Shown here one piece after another: positions 7,757 to 14,974 of a DNA stretch of 20,250 bases. Made by a program: the position numbers and the translations under genes. Below the pieces are notes generated by a model that was not told where the DNA came from, ran no database searches, and saw only the letters and a list, made by a program, of their open reading frames with translations. This stretch comes from DUOH01 sp036562625. Its GTDB lineage: Bacteria > Bacillota > UBA4882 > UBA10575. The stretch covers positions 1-20,250 of the forward strand of contig DATCJV010000208.1 of assembly GCA_036562625.1 (NCBI GenBank), read 5' to 3'. Every line of letters starts with the position of its first letter. Positions within the stretch are counted from its first letter, which is position 1.

Positions 7757-8568
7757 GGACTTTGGCTCATTCTTCTCCTGGCTGGGAGCCGATCTTCTTT
7801 GATTCCCATTGCCATCTCAATGATGAGGCATTTGCGGTGGATGCCCGTGAGGTCATTCTCCGGGCGCAAACCGCCGGGGTGGGGGAGATGTTGGTGGCCG
7901 GGTATGATCTATCCTCTTCCCAACAGGCGCTGAAGCTGGCTGCGGATCATCAGGGGGTTTATGCCGCCGTTGGTGTGCATCCCCATGATGCCAAAACAGT
8001 CACTCCTGCTATTTTGCGTGAGATTGAAAAGATGCTGGATCAGGAGAAGGTCGTGGCTTTGGGTGAAATCGGCTTGGATTTTCATTATGATTACTCTCCC
8101 CGCGAGGTGCAGAAAGCGGTCTTTCGTTCCTTCTTGGAACTGGCCCAAAAAAAAGATAAACCAGTGATCATTCATGACCGGGAGGCGCACGGAGATACCC
8201 TGGCCATCTTAGAGGAAGTAGCCGCCCTCCGTGGAGGCGGATTTCGCGGTGTGATGCATTGCTATGCCGCCAGTCCGGAGATGCTTCCCTCCTTTTTAGC
8301 CTTGGGGTTTTATATCTCCGTCGCCGGCCCGCTCACCTTCAAAAACGCCAAAAAGCTGCCGGAAGTGGTCAGCTTAGTCCCTGAAGACCGGTTATTGATT
8401 GAAACCGATGCTCCCTATTTGACCCCCTGTCCCTACCGGGGAAGGCGAAATGAGCCCATCTACGTGAAGGAGGTTGCCCATCGGGTAGCGGAGATTTGGG
8501 GAAAGAGCATCCGGGAGGTGGCTGAAGTGACCAGAAATAATGCCCGTCGTTGCTTTCGTATAAACTGA
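7753..8568 (+). CDS. tatD: TatD-family metal-dependent hydrolase (DNase)
   Basis: A 271-residue TIM-barrel metallohydrolase; family members act as 3'-5' exonucleases on DNA or RNA. Metal ligands and family motifs are visible: FFDSHCHLND (H19, H21), VGVHPHDA, ALGEIGLDFHYD, VIIHDREAHGDT, MHCYAASPEM and LIETDAPYLTPCPYRGRRNEP. The ATG overlaps the metG stop by four bases (7753-7756). This start adds about 12 residues before the conserved FFDSH; no better start with its own ribosome binding site is visible, so translational coupling is likely. The placement after metG matches Bacillus yabD. A radical SAM gene follows after 12 bases. Confidence 0.96.
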   Translation: MRTLAHSSPGWEPIFFDSHCHLNDEAFAVDAREVILRAQTAGVGEMLVAGYDLSSSQQALKLAADHQGVYAAVGVHPHDAKTVTPAILREIEKMLDQEKVVALGEIGLDFHYDYSPREVQKAVFRSFLELAQKKDKPVIIHDREAHGDTLAILEEVAALRGGGFRGVMHCYAASPEMLPSFLALGFYISVAGPLTFKNAKKLPEVVSLVPEDRLLIETDAPYLTPCPYRGRRNEPIYVKEVAHRVAEIWGKSIREVAEVTRNNARRCFRIN

Positions 8569-8580
8569 CTAGAAGAGGGA

Positions 8581-9204
8581 ATGAATGTGGCCAAGCAGAT
8601 TTTTGCCTATCAAATCGGAGAGAACCTATACTTAAATATTACTAACCGGTGTCCGAACCAGTGTTGTTTTTGTATTAGAGAGACCGGGGGACTGGAATAC
8701 AATCTATGGCTGGCAGAAGAGCCTTCCGCCCGGGAAGTAGTAGCGGCGGCGGGGGATGTCTCCGCCTATCGGGAGGTGGTCTTTTGCGGTTTCGGGGAAC
8801 CTTTACTCCGGCCGGATCTAGTCGTGGAAGTCGCCCGGTATCTAAAAGAAGAATATGGGGCGAGAATTCGGATTAATACCAATGGATTGGCCGAAAGGGC
8901 TCTGGGCCGGGAGATCCTACCGGATCTCGCGGGTTTGGTGGATGTTATCTCCATCAGCTTGAACGCCCCTGATGCCGCTACCTACCAAAAGCTTTGCCAT
9001 TCTTCCTTAGGCGCGCAAGCCTTCAATTATGTGCTGGAGTTTGCCAAAAGAAGCCGGAAATATATTCCAAAAGTGATCTTGTCCGTAGTTGATCTACCGC
9101 AGGTGGAGATCGAAGCCTGCCGGCGCATAGCCGCAGAGATTGGTGTAGAACTTCGCGTACGGAGTTTTCAGCAAGCTTCCCCAGTCAAAATTTCCAGCTA
9201 CTAG
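8581..9204 (+). CDS. TatD-linked radical SAM protein
   Basis: A 207-residue radical S-adenosylmethionine enzyme. The [4Fe-4S]-SAM motif C-x3-C-x2-C is seen in NRCPNQCCFC near residues 22-30, followed by GFGEPLLRP (the SAM-amine 'GGEP'-type motif) and RINTNGL. It matches what I know as the TatD family-associated radical SAM family (TIGR04038-like), whose members regularly sit directly after tatD; the substrate is unknown. The short length fits a minimal partial barrel without an auxiliary cluster domain. The start follows AGAAGAGGG, and the gene begins 12 bases after the tatD stop, so it should be co-transcribed with metG and tatD. No terminator is visible directly after it. Confidence 0.9.
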   Translation: MNVAKQIFAYQIGENLYLNITNRCPNQCCFCIRETGGLEYNLWLAEEPSAREVVAAAGDVSAYREVVFCGFGEPLLRPDLVVEVARYLKEEYGARIRINTNGLAERALGREILPDLAGLVDVISISLNAPDAATYQKLCHSSLGAQAFNYVLEFAKRSRKYIPKVILSVVDLPQVEIEACRRIAAEIGVELRVRSFQQASPVKISSY

Positions 9205-9461
9205 TGACTGGCAATATAATATAAAGGAAGAGCAAGCAAAGGTAGTCTCTCACATCCGAACGACAGCACGCGTTTTCTTGTCTGTATATAATTTGACCGC
9301 GCCAAAATTTCTGTGCGGGCAACTGGCCTTAATGTGAAGCAAAGCAGCACTCTTTCAACACGAGCCACGAGGTGATCTTCAATAATTTGGCAGAAGGAAG
9401 TTAAAAGATTTAGGTAAAATACTTACTACGATGGTCAAATATCCCATAACTGGAGGAGACA
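9205..9461 (+). other. Intergenic region between radical SAM gene and yabE
   Basis: A 257-base gap without an open frame. It holds two isolated TATAAT hexamers (9215-9220 and 9287-9292), neither with a good -35 box, and a run of degenerate 7-base units (about 9340-9374) ending CGAGCCA CGAGGTG. I see no terminator and recognise no riboswitch, although a long leader before a cell-wall-hydrolase gene could hide one. Confidence 0.5.
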
Positions 9462-10529
9462 ATGAGAACGAGTAAAGAGAGCAGTTGTGTGCCGGCGCAA
9501 GCGGAACGCCCCCTAATCTCAAGAAAGGCTTGGGCGCAAAAAGTAATCTTTGGTCAGCGGGGGGTTCTACTGAGCCTCTTGGGGTTGCTTACTGTTTTTA
9601 CAGTAATCCTTTATGCCGTGATCGTGAAGGAGGTCACAGTATCCATCGACGGGCAACGGATCAGATTACGGACTTCCGCCTCGACAGTGCAAGCGGTCAT
9701 GGCTAATCATGGTTTTCTCATTACTGAAGGTGATCGGGTTTATCCTTCCTTGGACGCTGAAGTAACCAAGGGTATGCAGATTCAAGTGGAGAGGGGAGTT
9801 AACTTCGTGCTCTCCGTAGACGGGAGAGAAACTCCCTTGCGGGCGGCTCCTTCCTCTGTACAAGAGGTTCTGGCTCAGGCCGGGGTCATTTTAGGACCTT
9901 TGGATAAAACTTCCATACCACTGGAGGAGCGGGTGTGGGAGGGGCTGCGGCTCAAGGTCACCAGGGTGTGTGTAGCTCCGGTCTTTACCAAGGCTCCGAT
10001 TAAACCAACTACAATATATATTAACGACGATAAGTTGGAGATTGGAAAAAGAAAAGTGCTTACCAAAGGAGAACCCGGTTTGCTGGAAAAAGAGTATGAA
10101 GTCACTTATGAAGACGGTCGGGAAGTGAAGCGGGTTTTTAAAGGGGAAAGAATTATCAAACACGCGGTCAGGGAAAGAGTGGCTGTGGGGACTAAACCCC
10201 ATACATTGGTCACTAGAGGACGCGTCATTAAATATAAAGAAGTAAGAACAATGGATGCTTCCGCCTATACCCCCGGACCAGAGTCGTGTGGGATTTATGC
10301 CGACGGCTACACGGCCACCGGAAAGAAGGCGGGTTATGGAATTGTGGCTGTTGATCCCAGAGTGATTCCCTTAGGCACAAAATTATATATTGAGGGCTAT
10401 GGCTTTGCCTCTGCCGAGGATGTGGGCTCCGCCATTAAAGGAAATAGAATAGACTTGTGTTATGAGACTGTCCGCGAGGCTTTACTATTTGGGCGTAGAA
10501 AGGTCAAAGTTTATATCTTGGCCGAATAG
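9462..10529 (+). CDS. yabE: YabE-like cell-wall protein (DUF348 x2, G5, 3D domain)
   Basis: A 355-residue membrane-anchored exported protein, preceded by TGGAGGAG with suitable spacing. Residues about 33-55 form a signal anchor. Two DUF348 repeats follow (about 57-110 and 112-166; each a VSIDG/LSVDG strand then a 'S-S-V-Q-x-V-L/M-A' helix). A G5 domain is next (about 170-250, with KKYEVTYEDG-like strands and VAVGTKP), then a 3D domain from about 258 (DASAYTPG, TATGKKAGYGIVAVDP, IPLGTKLYIEGYG, AEDVGSAIKGNRIDL). The 3D domain has a double-psi barrel related to MltA/Rpf-type muralytic enzymes, so a role in peptidoglycan remodelling is likely. The position between tatD and rsmA matches Bacillus yabE. 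An intrinsic terminator begins 8 bases after the stop. Confidence 0.94.
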   Translation: MRTSKESSCVPAQAERPLISRKAWAQKVIFGQRGVLLSLLGLLTVFTVILYAVIVKEVTVSIDGQRIRLRTSASTVQAVMANHGFLITEGDRVYPSLDAEVTKGMQIQVERGVNFVLSVDGRETPLRAAPSSVQEVLAQAGVILGPLDKTSIPLEERVWEGLRLKVTRVCVAPVFTKAPIKPTTIYINDDKLEIGKRKVLTKGEPGLLEKEYEVTYEDGREVKRVFKGERIIKHAVRERVAVGTKPHTLVTRGRVIKYKEVRTMDASAYTPGPESCGIYADGYTATGKKAGYGIVAVDPRVIPLGTKLYIEGYGFASAEDVGSAIKGNRIDLCYETVREALLFGRRKVKVYILAE

Positions 10530-10536
10530 GCCGTTT

Positions 10537-10568
10537 AAACCGTCATCCTTAACAGGAAGCGGTTTTTT
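10537..10568 (+). terminator. Intrinsic terminator after yabE
   Basis: AAACCG (10537-10542) pairs with CGGTTT (10560-10565), an inner TCCT/AGGA helix extends the stem across a small internal loop, and six Ts run from 10563 to 10568. It separates yabE from the response regulator gene. Confidence 0.75.
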
Positions 10569-10651
10569 CCTGTAACTTAGAAGGAATGGTTGATGAATCG
10601 TCGAAACTATACATGCGAAGAGAAGGGGGTTCCTGGAAGGAGCGTTATTTT

Positions 10652-11581
10652 ATGAATTATGAGCGGGTCTTAATAGCAGAAGCTGACGCTAACTTAGCCG
10701 AAGTAATGGTCATTCGTCTCTCTAACTCCGGCTATCAAGTTGCGGTAGTTGATAAAGGAGACGAAGTACTTGCCAAAGCAATTAGTTTTGACGCAGGGAT
10801 TGTGGTTTTAGACCAGTTTTTGCCCTTAAAGGACGGATTCGAGGTCTGTCTGGACTTGAAGATGAACCCTAAGACCAGGGGTGTAGGGATATTACTCCTT
10901 TCCGAACAAGAAGTGGACTTAAATGACATGTCCAGACTGGGTATACGTGTAGATGGTCAGCTGGTTAAGCCTTTTAAACCCAAGGATGTTTTGAATGAGG
11001 TAAATAGGATTATTGCCAAGCTCAGGGCGCGCCTAGCCACATCACTAACAGGTTTTTACGGGTGGGAGGCTTTAAAAGAAGAGATTAGAGACCGTTTGAT
11101 TAGTGGCGGCGATTTTGATCTGCTGTTTATAACCATAGACAATTTCCGGGTTTATAACAAGACTTATGGCTTTGAGGCCGGGGACGAAGTCCTGCTCATG
11201 TTGGCCAGGATTATGGCTGAGGTAACCGATGAGTTGGAAACGCCGGATGTTTTTCTCTGTCACCTGATTGCGAATGATTTCGCCATTATGTTGCCGGCCA
11301 AGGTCGGGCTCCGCGTAGGAGAGGAGATCATTAAACGTTTTGATGAAGAAATTCTCGGGCATTACTTGGAAGACGACAGGGAAAGAGGAGGACTGGTGTT
11401 GAAGACCCGCGATGGGAAGTTGGAGCAGTGGCCTTTGATGAGCTTATCCCTGGCGGTAGTGAGTAACTTGGAACGCAAATTCAGCCATCCCCTGGAAGTT
11501 AAGATGGTGGCGGAAGAACTTCTGGAATATATTAAGATGAAACCAGGGAGTAATATCATGGTGGACCGGAGAAAAGAATAG
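10652..11581 (+). CDS. Response regulator with degenerate GGDEF domain
   Basis: A 309-residue two-domain protein. The start at ATG 10652 follows GGAAGGAG with 9 bases spacing; upstream in-frame ATGs (10586, 10613) lack good ribosome sites. Residues 4-120 form a receiver domain: acidic pair E10/D12, phosphoacceptor D54 in VVLDQFLPLKDG, and the conserved lysine in LVKPF (K106). The C-terminal 180 residues align with GGDEF domains (TSLTGFYGW, ITIDNFRVYNKTYGFEAGDEVL), but the signature loop reads IANDF instead of GGDEF. Diguanylate cyclase activity is therefore unlikely; GTP or c-di-GMP binding or a structural role is possible. No sensor kinase gene is in the window. It occupies the place that rnmV holds in Bacillus. 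rsmA follows after 31 bases. Confidence 0.88.
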   Translation: MNYERVLIAEADANLAEVMVIRLSNSGYQVAVVDKGDEVLAKAISFDAGIVVLDQFLPLKDGFEVCLDLKMNPKTRGVGILLLSEQEVDLNDMSRLGIRVDGQLVKPFKPKDVLNEVNRIIAKLRARLATSLTGFYGWEALKEEIRDRLISGGDFDLLFITIDNFRVYNKTYGFEAGDEVLLMLARIMAEVTDELETPDVFLCHLIANDFAIMLPAKVGLRVGEEIIKRFDEEILGHYLEDDRERGGLVLKTRDGKLEQWPLMSLSLAVVSNLERKFSHPLEVKMVAEELLEYIKMKPGSNIMVDRRKE

Positions 11582-11612
11582 AGTCAGGTAAGTAAAGGAG
11601 ATAGATCAGGTC

Positions 11613-12503
11613 GTGGATGAAAAGACTCCGGAGGCAAAGGGAACACCGGTGCTGAATTTAACCTCGCCGCGTCAAGTCAGTAGGATGCTGGCTAAATATG
11701 GGGCATCCGCCAAGAAGAGTCTGGGGCAGAACTTTTTGGTCGACGCGAACACCCTCCACAAGATTGTCCGGGCTGCGGATCTCAAAGCAAGTGATGTCGT
11801 TCTGGAGGTTGGAGCCGGGGTAGGTGTGTTAACTAGCGTATTGGCGGAACAGGCGGGACGGGTGGTGTCCGTCGAGACCGACCGGAGCTTGGCCCCTGTC
11901 TTGGCGGAGGTCTTAGCTGGAAAGAATAATGTGGATATTATCTTCAACGATATTTTGAAGGTTCGAGTGGAAGAGGTATTTCTTCCCAACGGCTTTACCC
12001 CGAAGGTAGTGGCGAACCTTCCTTATTATATCACTACTCCCGTGTTATTCCATTTATTGGAGGCCAAAATAAACTGGGAGGTTTTGGTTTTTTTAGTCCA
12101 GAAAGAAGTAGCCGAACGAGTCGTTTCGGCTCCGGGGAGTAAAACTTACGGCGCTTTATCCGTAATGGTTCAACACCAGGCGGAAGCGGAGATCTTAGGG
12201 GTTATTCCACCCACTGTCTTTTTACCCAGGCCGAAAGTATATTCGGCCATTTTGCGCTTAAAACCGAAGGAAAAAAGTTACCCGGAAGAAGTGGAAAGGG
12301 CCTTTCGAGTCCTGGTGAAAGCGGCTTTTAGTCAGAGACGTAAAAACCTCTATAACGCCTTACGCGGGGTCTTTCCGGAGTTGGGAGGAGAAGAGAGAGT
12401 AAAAAGAGCCTTTCAGGTTTTCAATGTTGAGGAGAACAGAAGGGGAGAAACCATCTCGCCTGAACTCTTTTTCGCATTGGCTTCTTTTCTTGTCGAAGCT
12501 TAG
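11613..12503 (+). CDS. rsmA: 16S rRNA (adenine1518/1519-N6)-dimethyltransferase
   Basis: RsmA (KsgA) dimethylates two adjacent adenines in helix 45 of 16S rRNA during late 30S assembly. Of 296 residues, the family hallmarks are KKSLGQNFLVD (35-44), the SAM loop LEVGAGVG (64-71), the acidic ribose ligand in SVETD, the catalytic NLPYYI (135-140) and the C-terminal FSQRRKNLYNAL. The start is GTG 11613 with AAAGGAG 12 bases upstream, slightly long spacing. An ATG at 11617 is out of frame, and no better in-frame start precedes KKSLGQNF. It lies 31 bases after the response regulator gene, probably in the same transcript. Confidence 0.97.
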   Translation: MDEKTPEAKGTPVLNLTSPRQVSRMLAKYGASAKKSLGQNFLVDANTLHKIVRAADLKASDVVLEVGAGVGVLTSVLAEQAGRVVSVETDRSLAPVLAEVLAGKNNVDIIFNDILKVRVEEVFLPNGFTPKVVANLPYYITTPVLFHLLEAKINWEVLVFLVQKEVAERVVSAPGSKTYGALSVMVQHQAEAEILGVIPPTVFLPRPKVYSAILRLKPKEKSYPEEVERAFRVLVKAAFSQRRKNLYNALRGVFPELGGEERVKRAFQVFNVEENRRGETISPELFFALASFLVEA

Positions 12504-12557
12504 GAATTGAAGGATAAGAAGTTGCTTAAAGAATCTGAGCCATGAAGGGGACGTAAC

Positions 12558-13028
12558 ATGTATTTCATCAGTCCAACTAAAGGTAGACTTACACTAGACC
12601 AAGTTTTCCGGGACATAGTGAGGTTCATCAAAGAGGATCAAGAGAAAAATTATAAGTTAATCGTGGGCACCGATTCACAAATCCGAGAATCAATTTGCTA
12701 TGTGACAGCCATTGTCATTCTGCGGGAAGGAAAAGGAGGCCGTTTTTACTACTCCAAAGACAGGGAGAAGAATAAGGTCGGCTTTAAGCAACGTATTTTT
12801 TTGGAAACATCCCGAAGCCTAGGTGTCGCCTCCCATTTGGCTGAACGTTTGGCCACCTTGGGCTGGAATGACCTGAATATCGAGGTCCATTTGGATGTGG
12901 GGGAGCGTGGACGAACCAAGGAGATCATTCGGGAAGTGGTCGGGATGGTTACCGGTAGCGGTTTCGGCGCCCGTATCAAGCCTGATTCATATGGCGCGTC
13001 CAAAGTGGCTGATAAGTTCACTAAATAG
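12558..13028 (+). CDS. RNase H-like protein, YkuK/DUF458 family
   Basis: A 156-residue protein preceded by GAAGGGG at suitable spacing. It matches the YkuK/DUF458 family: IVGTDSQIR (residues 35-43) with the first acidic strand, a VTAIVILREGKGGRFYYSK strand pair, a helix with E-x-x-x-S around FLETSRSL, the second acidic strand VHLDVGERG and the end segment IKPDSYGASKVADK. Family members have a predicted ribonuclease H-like fold, and the conserved D/E residues here fit a metal-dependent nuclease site, but I know of no settled function. In Bacillus the homologue is elsewhere; here it precedes recA and is separated from it by 235 bases with a recA promoter. No Walker or membrane segment. Confidence 0.88.
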   Translation: MYFISPTKGRLTLDQVFRDIVRFIKEDQEKNYKLIVGTDSQIRESICYVTAIVILREGKGGRFYYSKDREKNKVGFKQRIFLETSRSLGVASHLAERLATLGWNDLNIEVHLDVGERGRTKEIIREVVGMVTGSGFGARIKPDSYGASKVADKFTK

Positions 13029-13047
13029 ATGGGTCACTAAAACCCAT
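13029..13047 (+). terminator. Weak hairpin after the YkuK-like gene
   Basis: ATGGGT (13029-13034) pairs with ACCCAT (13042-13047), overlapping the stop region and followed by AAATATTTA. The short stem and poor T-run make it a weak terminator candidate only. Confidence 0.35.
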
Positions 13048-13058
13048 AAATATTTACT

Positions 13059-13109
13059 CCTGGATAATTTTTACATACGCGTAAAATTACCGTATGCAAG
13101 TAGGCCAGG
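13059..13109. other. Structured intergenic hairpin
   Basis: CCTGG (13059-13063) and CCAGG (13105-13109) enclose two alternative inner pairings: CATACG (13074-13079) with CGTATG (13091-13096), or AATTTTTAC with GTAAAATT. I do not recognise a known RNA family. Confidence 0.35.
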
Positions 13110-13144
13110 CACGAGGCGCTTTCTTCGAGGCAAAGGTTGGCACA

Positions 13145-13186
13145 TAAGCAACAAACTTCGAGTGACAAGCCACGAACAACGAGCAA
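13145..13186. repeat. Degenerate 7-base tandem repeat upstream of recA
   Basis: Six consecutive heptamers can be read: TAAGCAA, CAAACTT, CGAGTGA, CAAGCCA, CGAACAA, CGAGCAA. The last four share the pattern C-R-A-R-Y-x-A. It lies just upstream of the recA promoter. A shorter, weaker echo lies at about 9340-9374 before yabE. Confidence 0.5.
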
Positions 13187-13198
13187 TGGCCCAATAAG

Positions 13199-13227
13199 TT
13201 GACATGGGAATTTTTCTTTGTTATACT
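13199..13227 (+). promoter_or_regulatory. recA promoter
   Basis: A perfect TTGACA (13199-13204), exact 17-base spacer and TATACT (13222-13227) predict a transcript start near 13234, inside the LexA-box-like sequence. Confidence 0.92.
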
Positions 13228-13232
13228 TTATG

Positions 13233-13246
13233 CGAACAAATGTTTG
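13233..13246 (+). promoter_or_regulatory. LexA (SOS) box of recA
   Basis: CGAACAAATGTTTG fits the Gram-positive LexA consensus CGAACRNRYGTTYC at all but the last base. It begins 5 bases after the -10 box and covers the expected start site, so LexA binding would block recA transcription until DNA damage. Confidence 0.88.
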
Positions 13247-13263
13247 GAAAGGGCGGGGTGAGT

Positions 13264-14316
13264 ATGTCCGGAGAGGAAAAACAGAAGGCTTTAGAAATAG
13301 CCTTGCATCAAATAGAGAAGCAGTTTGGTAAAGGATCGATCATGAAAATGGGTGAGGCTTCCGCCAAGATGAACGTGGAAGTCATTCCTACCGGCGCCAT
13401 AACGCTTGATTTGGCTCTGGGGGTAGGCGGTGTACCGCGCGGGAGAGTAATTGAGATCTATGGACCGGAGTCATCCGGTAAGACCACTGTGGCTCTGCAT
13501 ATTGCCGCAGAAGCCCAACGGTTAGGGGGCATTGCCGCTTTTATCGATGCCGAACACGCCCTGGATCCGCTTTATGCCAGAAAACTGGGGGTTGATATAG
13601 ACAACCTGCTCATCTCTCAACCGGACACCGGCGAACAAGCCCTGGAGATTGCCGAGGCGTTAGTACGGAGCGGTGCGGTGGATGTGATTGTGGTGGACTC
13701 AGTGGCGGCCTTGACGCCACGGGCGGAGATTGAGGGAGAGATGGGTGACGCCCATGTCGGACTTCAAGCCAGATTAATGTCACAGGCTTTAAGAAAATTA
13801 ACCGGTGCTATTAGCAAGTCCAAATGCATCGCGATTTTTATCAATCAGATCCGGGAAAAGGTTGGAGTTATGTTTGGCAATCCTGAGGTCACTCCGGGTG
13901 GACGGGCTTTGAAGTTCTATTCCTCCGTACGTATGGAGGTACGCAAGATTGAAACCTTAAAGCAAGGCAATGAGTTGATCGGAAACCGGACAAGGGTAAA
14001 AGTGGTTAAGAATAAAGTAGCCCCTCCTTTTAAAGAAGCAGAGTTTGATATCATCTATGGCCAAGGCATTTCTAAATTAGGTTGTCTTTTGGATTTGGCG
14101 GCCGATAAGGATATTGTCAGCAAGAGCGGTTCTTGGTATTCGTATAAGGATACCCGCTTAGGACAAGGACGTGATAATGCCGTGGACTTCCTGAAAGAGC
14201 ATCCGGAGGTTCTGGCTGAGATCGAGGCGGCTGTCAGCGCGGAGTTAGGGTGGAGCCGGCCGAAGCCCGTTACCGAAGATTCCGTCCAGGCGGAAGCGAC
14301 TGCGAAAAAACGATGA
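13264..14316 (+). CDS. recA: Recombinase RecA
   Basis: RecA forms ATP-dependent filaments on single-stranded DNA, drives strand exchange and stimulates LexA self-cleavage. It has 350 residues, normal for the family. The start at ATG 13264 gives the usual N-terminus (MSGEEKQKALEIALHQIEKQFGKGSIM); GTG 13258 is a close alternative, and the frame further upstream contains the promoter and cannot be translated from this transcript. Walker A GPESSGKT is at 67-74, Walker B is VIVVDSVAAL, loop L1 follows in EGEMGDAHVGLQARLMSQALRK, and INQIREKVGVMFGNPEVTPGGRALKF covers loop L2. The stop overlaps recX as ATGA, which couples recombinase and modulator expression under SOS control. Confidence 0.99.
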   Translation: MSGEEKQKALEIALHQIEKQFGKGSIMKMGEASAKMNVEVIPTGAITLDLALGVGGVPRGRVIEIYGPESSGKTTVALHIAAEAQRLGGIAAFIDAEHALDPLYARKLGVDIDNLLISQPDTGEQALEIAEALVRSGAVDVIVVDSVAALTPRAEIEGEMGDAHVGLQARLMSQALRKLTGAISKSKCIAIFINQIREKVGVMFGNPEVTPGGRALKFYSSVRMEVRKIETLKQGNELIGNRTRVKVVKNKVAPPFKEAEFDIIYGQGISKLGCLLDLAADKDIVSKSGSWYSYKDTRLGQGRDNAVDFLKEHPEVLAEIEAAVSAELGWSRPKPVTEDSVQAEATAKKR

Positions 14317-14798
14317 CTCAGCCGGCCACGCCCAAGCGAAAACGGGCTTTGGATTGCGCCCTTACTTTACTGGGCTGCAGACCTTATTCTCGGCAGGCGC
14401 TCCGGCTGGCCTTGGAAAAGCGGGCTTATCAACCTGCCGAGATCGGAGAAGCGCTCAACCGGTTGGAAGAATGGGGATACCTGGATGATCGATATTATGT
14501 AATTACCAGGATTCAAAAATATATAGAGGAGAAAAGGAGTAGGCTATTTATTAAAAACAAACTACAGCAAGCCGGAGTGTTACCGGAAATCATCAACGAT
14601 GAATTGGATCGCCTTTATCCACAGGCTAAAGAGAGGGAAGTACTCCGTCAGCTTTGGGCAGGGTTTTATGCCCATCGATTAACTATAAAAGGAAAACCAA
14701 CTTCCGAAGAATTGCTGAAATGGGCCAGAAGGCTATTGGCAGCCGGATTTTCCGAGGAGGATGTAAAAGTCTGCTTTGAGCAGGAAGCGGACTCTTGA
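14313..14798 (+). CDS. recX: Recombination regulator RecX
   Basis: A 161-residue helical protein of the RecX family, which binds RecA filaments and modulates them. The start at ATG 14313 overlaps the recA stop by four bases. RecX features: RALDCALTLLGCRPYSRQALRLAL (N-terminal three-helix repeat), the conserved LEEWGYLDDRYY motif (about 50-61), KSRLFIKNKLQQAGV and the later helical repeats, with an ELLKWARRLLAAGFSEEDV-like end. The recA-recX pair is typical. The -35 box of a downstream promoter overlaps its stop codon. Confidence 0.93.
   Translation: MTQPATPKRKRALDCALTLLGCRPYSRQALRLALEKRAYQPAEIGEALNRLEEWGYLDDRYYVITRIQKYIEEKRSRLFIKNKLQQAGVLPEIINDELDRLYPQAKEREVLRQLWAGFYAHRLTIKGKPTSEELLKWARRLLAAGFSEEDVKVCFEQEADS
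14615..14623 (+). promoter_or_regulatory. DnaA-box match inside recX
   Basis: TTATCCACA is a perfect DnaA box on the + strand within the recX coding region. As a single coding-region match it is probably incidental. Confidence 0.25.
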
Positions 14799-14823
14799 CA
14801 GTGTTTTTCAAAAAAGATACAAT
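14795..14823 (+). promoter_or_regulatory. Consensus promoter overlapping the recX stop
   Basis: TTGACA (14795-14800) and TACAAT (14818-14823) are separated by exactly 17 bases; the TGA stop of recX lies within the -35 box. The start is predicted near 14830. It would drive rny, or a very short RNA ended by the hairpin directly downstream. Confidence 0.85.
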
Positions 14824-14840
14824 GATTCTGGAGAAGAACA

Positions 14841-14884
14841 CTAATAAAGCCGAGTTCTGATCTCGGCTTTATTAGTACTCTTTT
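14841..14884 (+). terminator. Strong hairpin terminator/attenuator between recX and rny
   Basis: CTAATAAAGCCGAG (14841-14854) pairs perfectly over 14 bp with CTCGGCTTTATTAG (14862-14875), followed by TACTCTTTT. It starts only about 11 bases after the predicted start of the promoter at 14795-14823, so it can end recA-recX transcripts and also truncate or attenuate the rny transcript. Confidence 0.85.
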
Positions 14885-14974
14885 GGCAAAATCTTCCCCG
14901 TGAATTCCGACATTATGTGCGAAAACGCGCAAAGAAAGATCGAACATCCACTTTAATTTGGGGATATAGTAGCT

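Noticed and set aside
9205..9461. Cyclic di-AMP (ydaO-type) riboswitch before the cell-wall gene yabE
   Set aside because: Such switches often precede 3D-domain or hydrolase genes, but none of the conserved ydaO or c-di-GMP motifs is visible.
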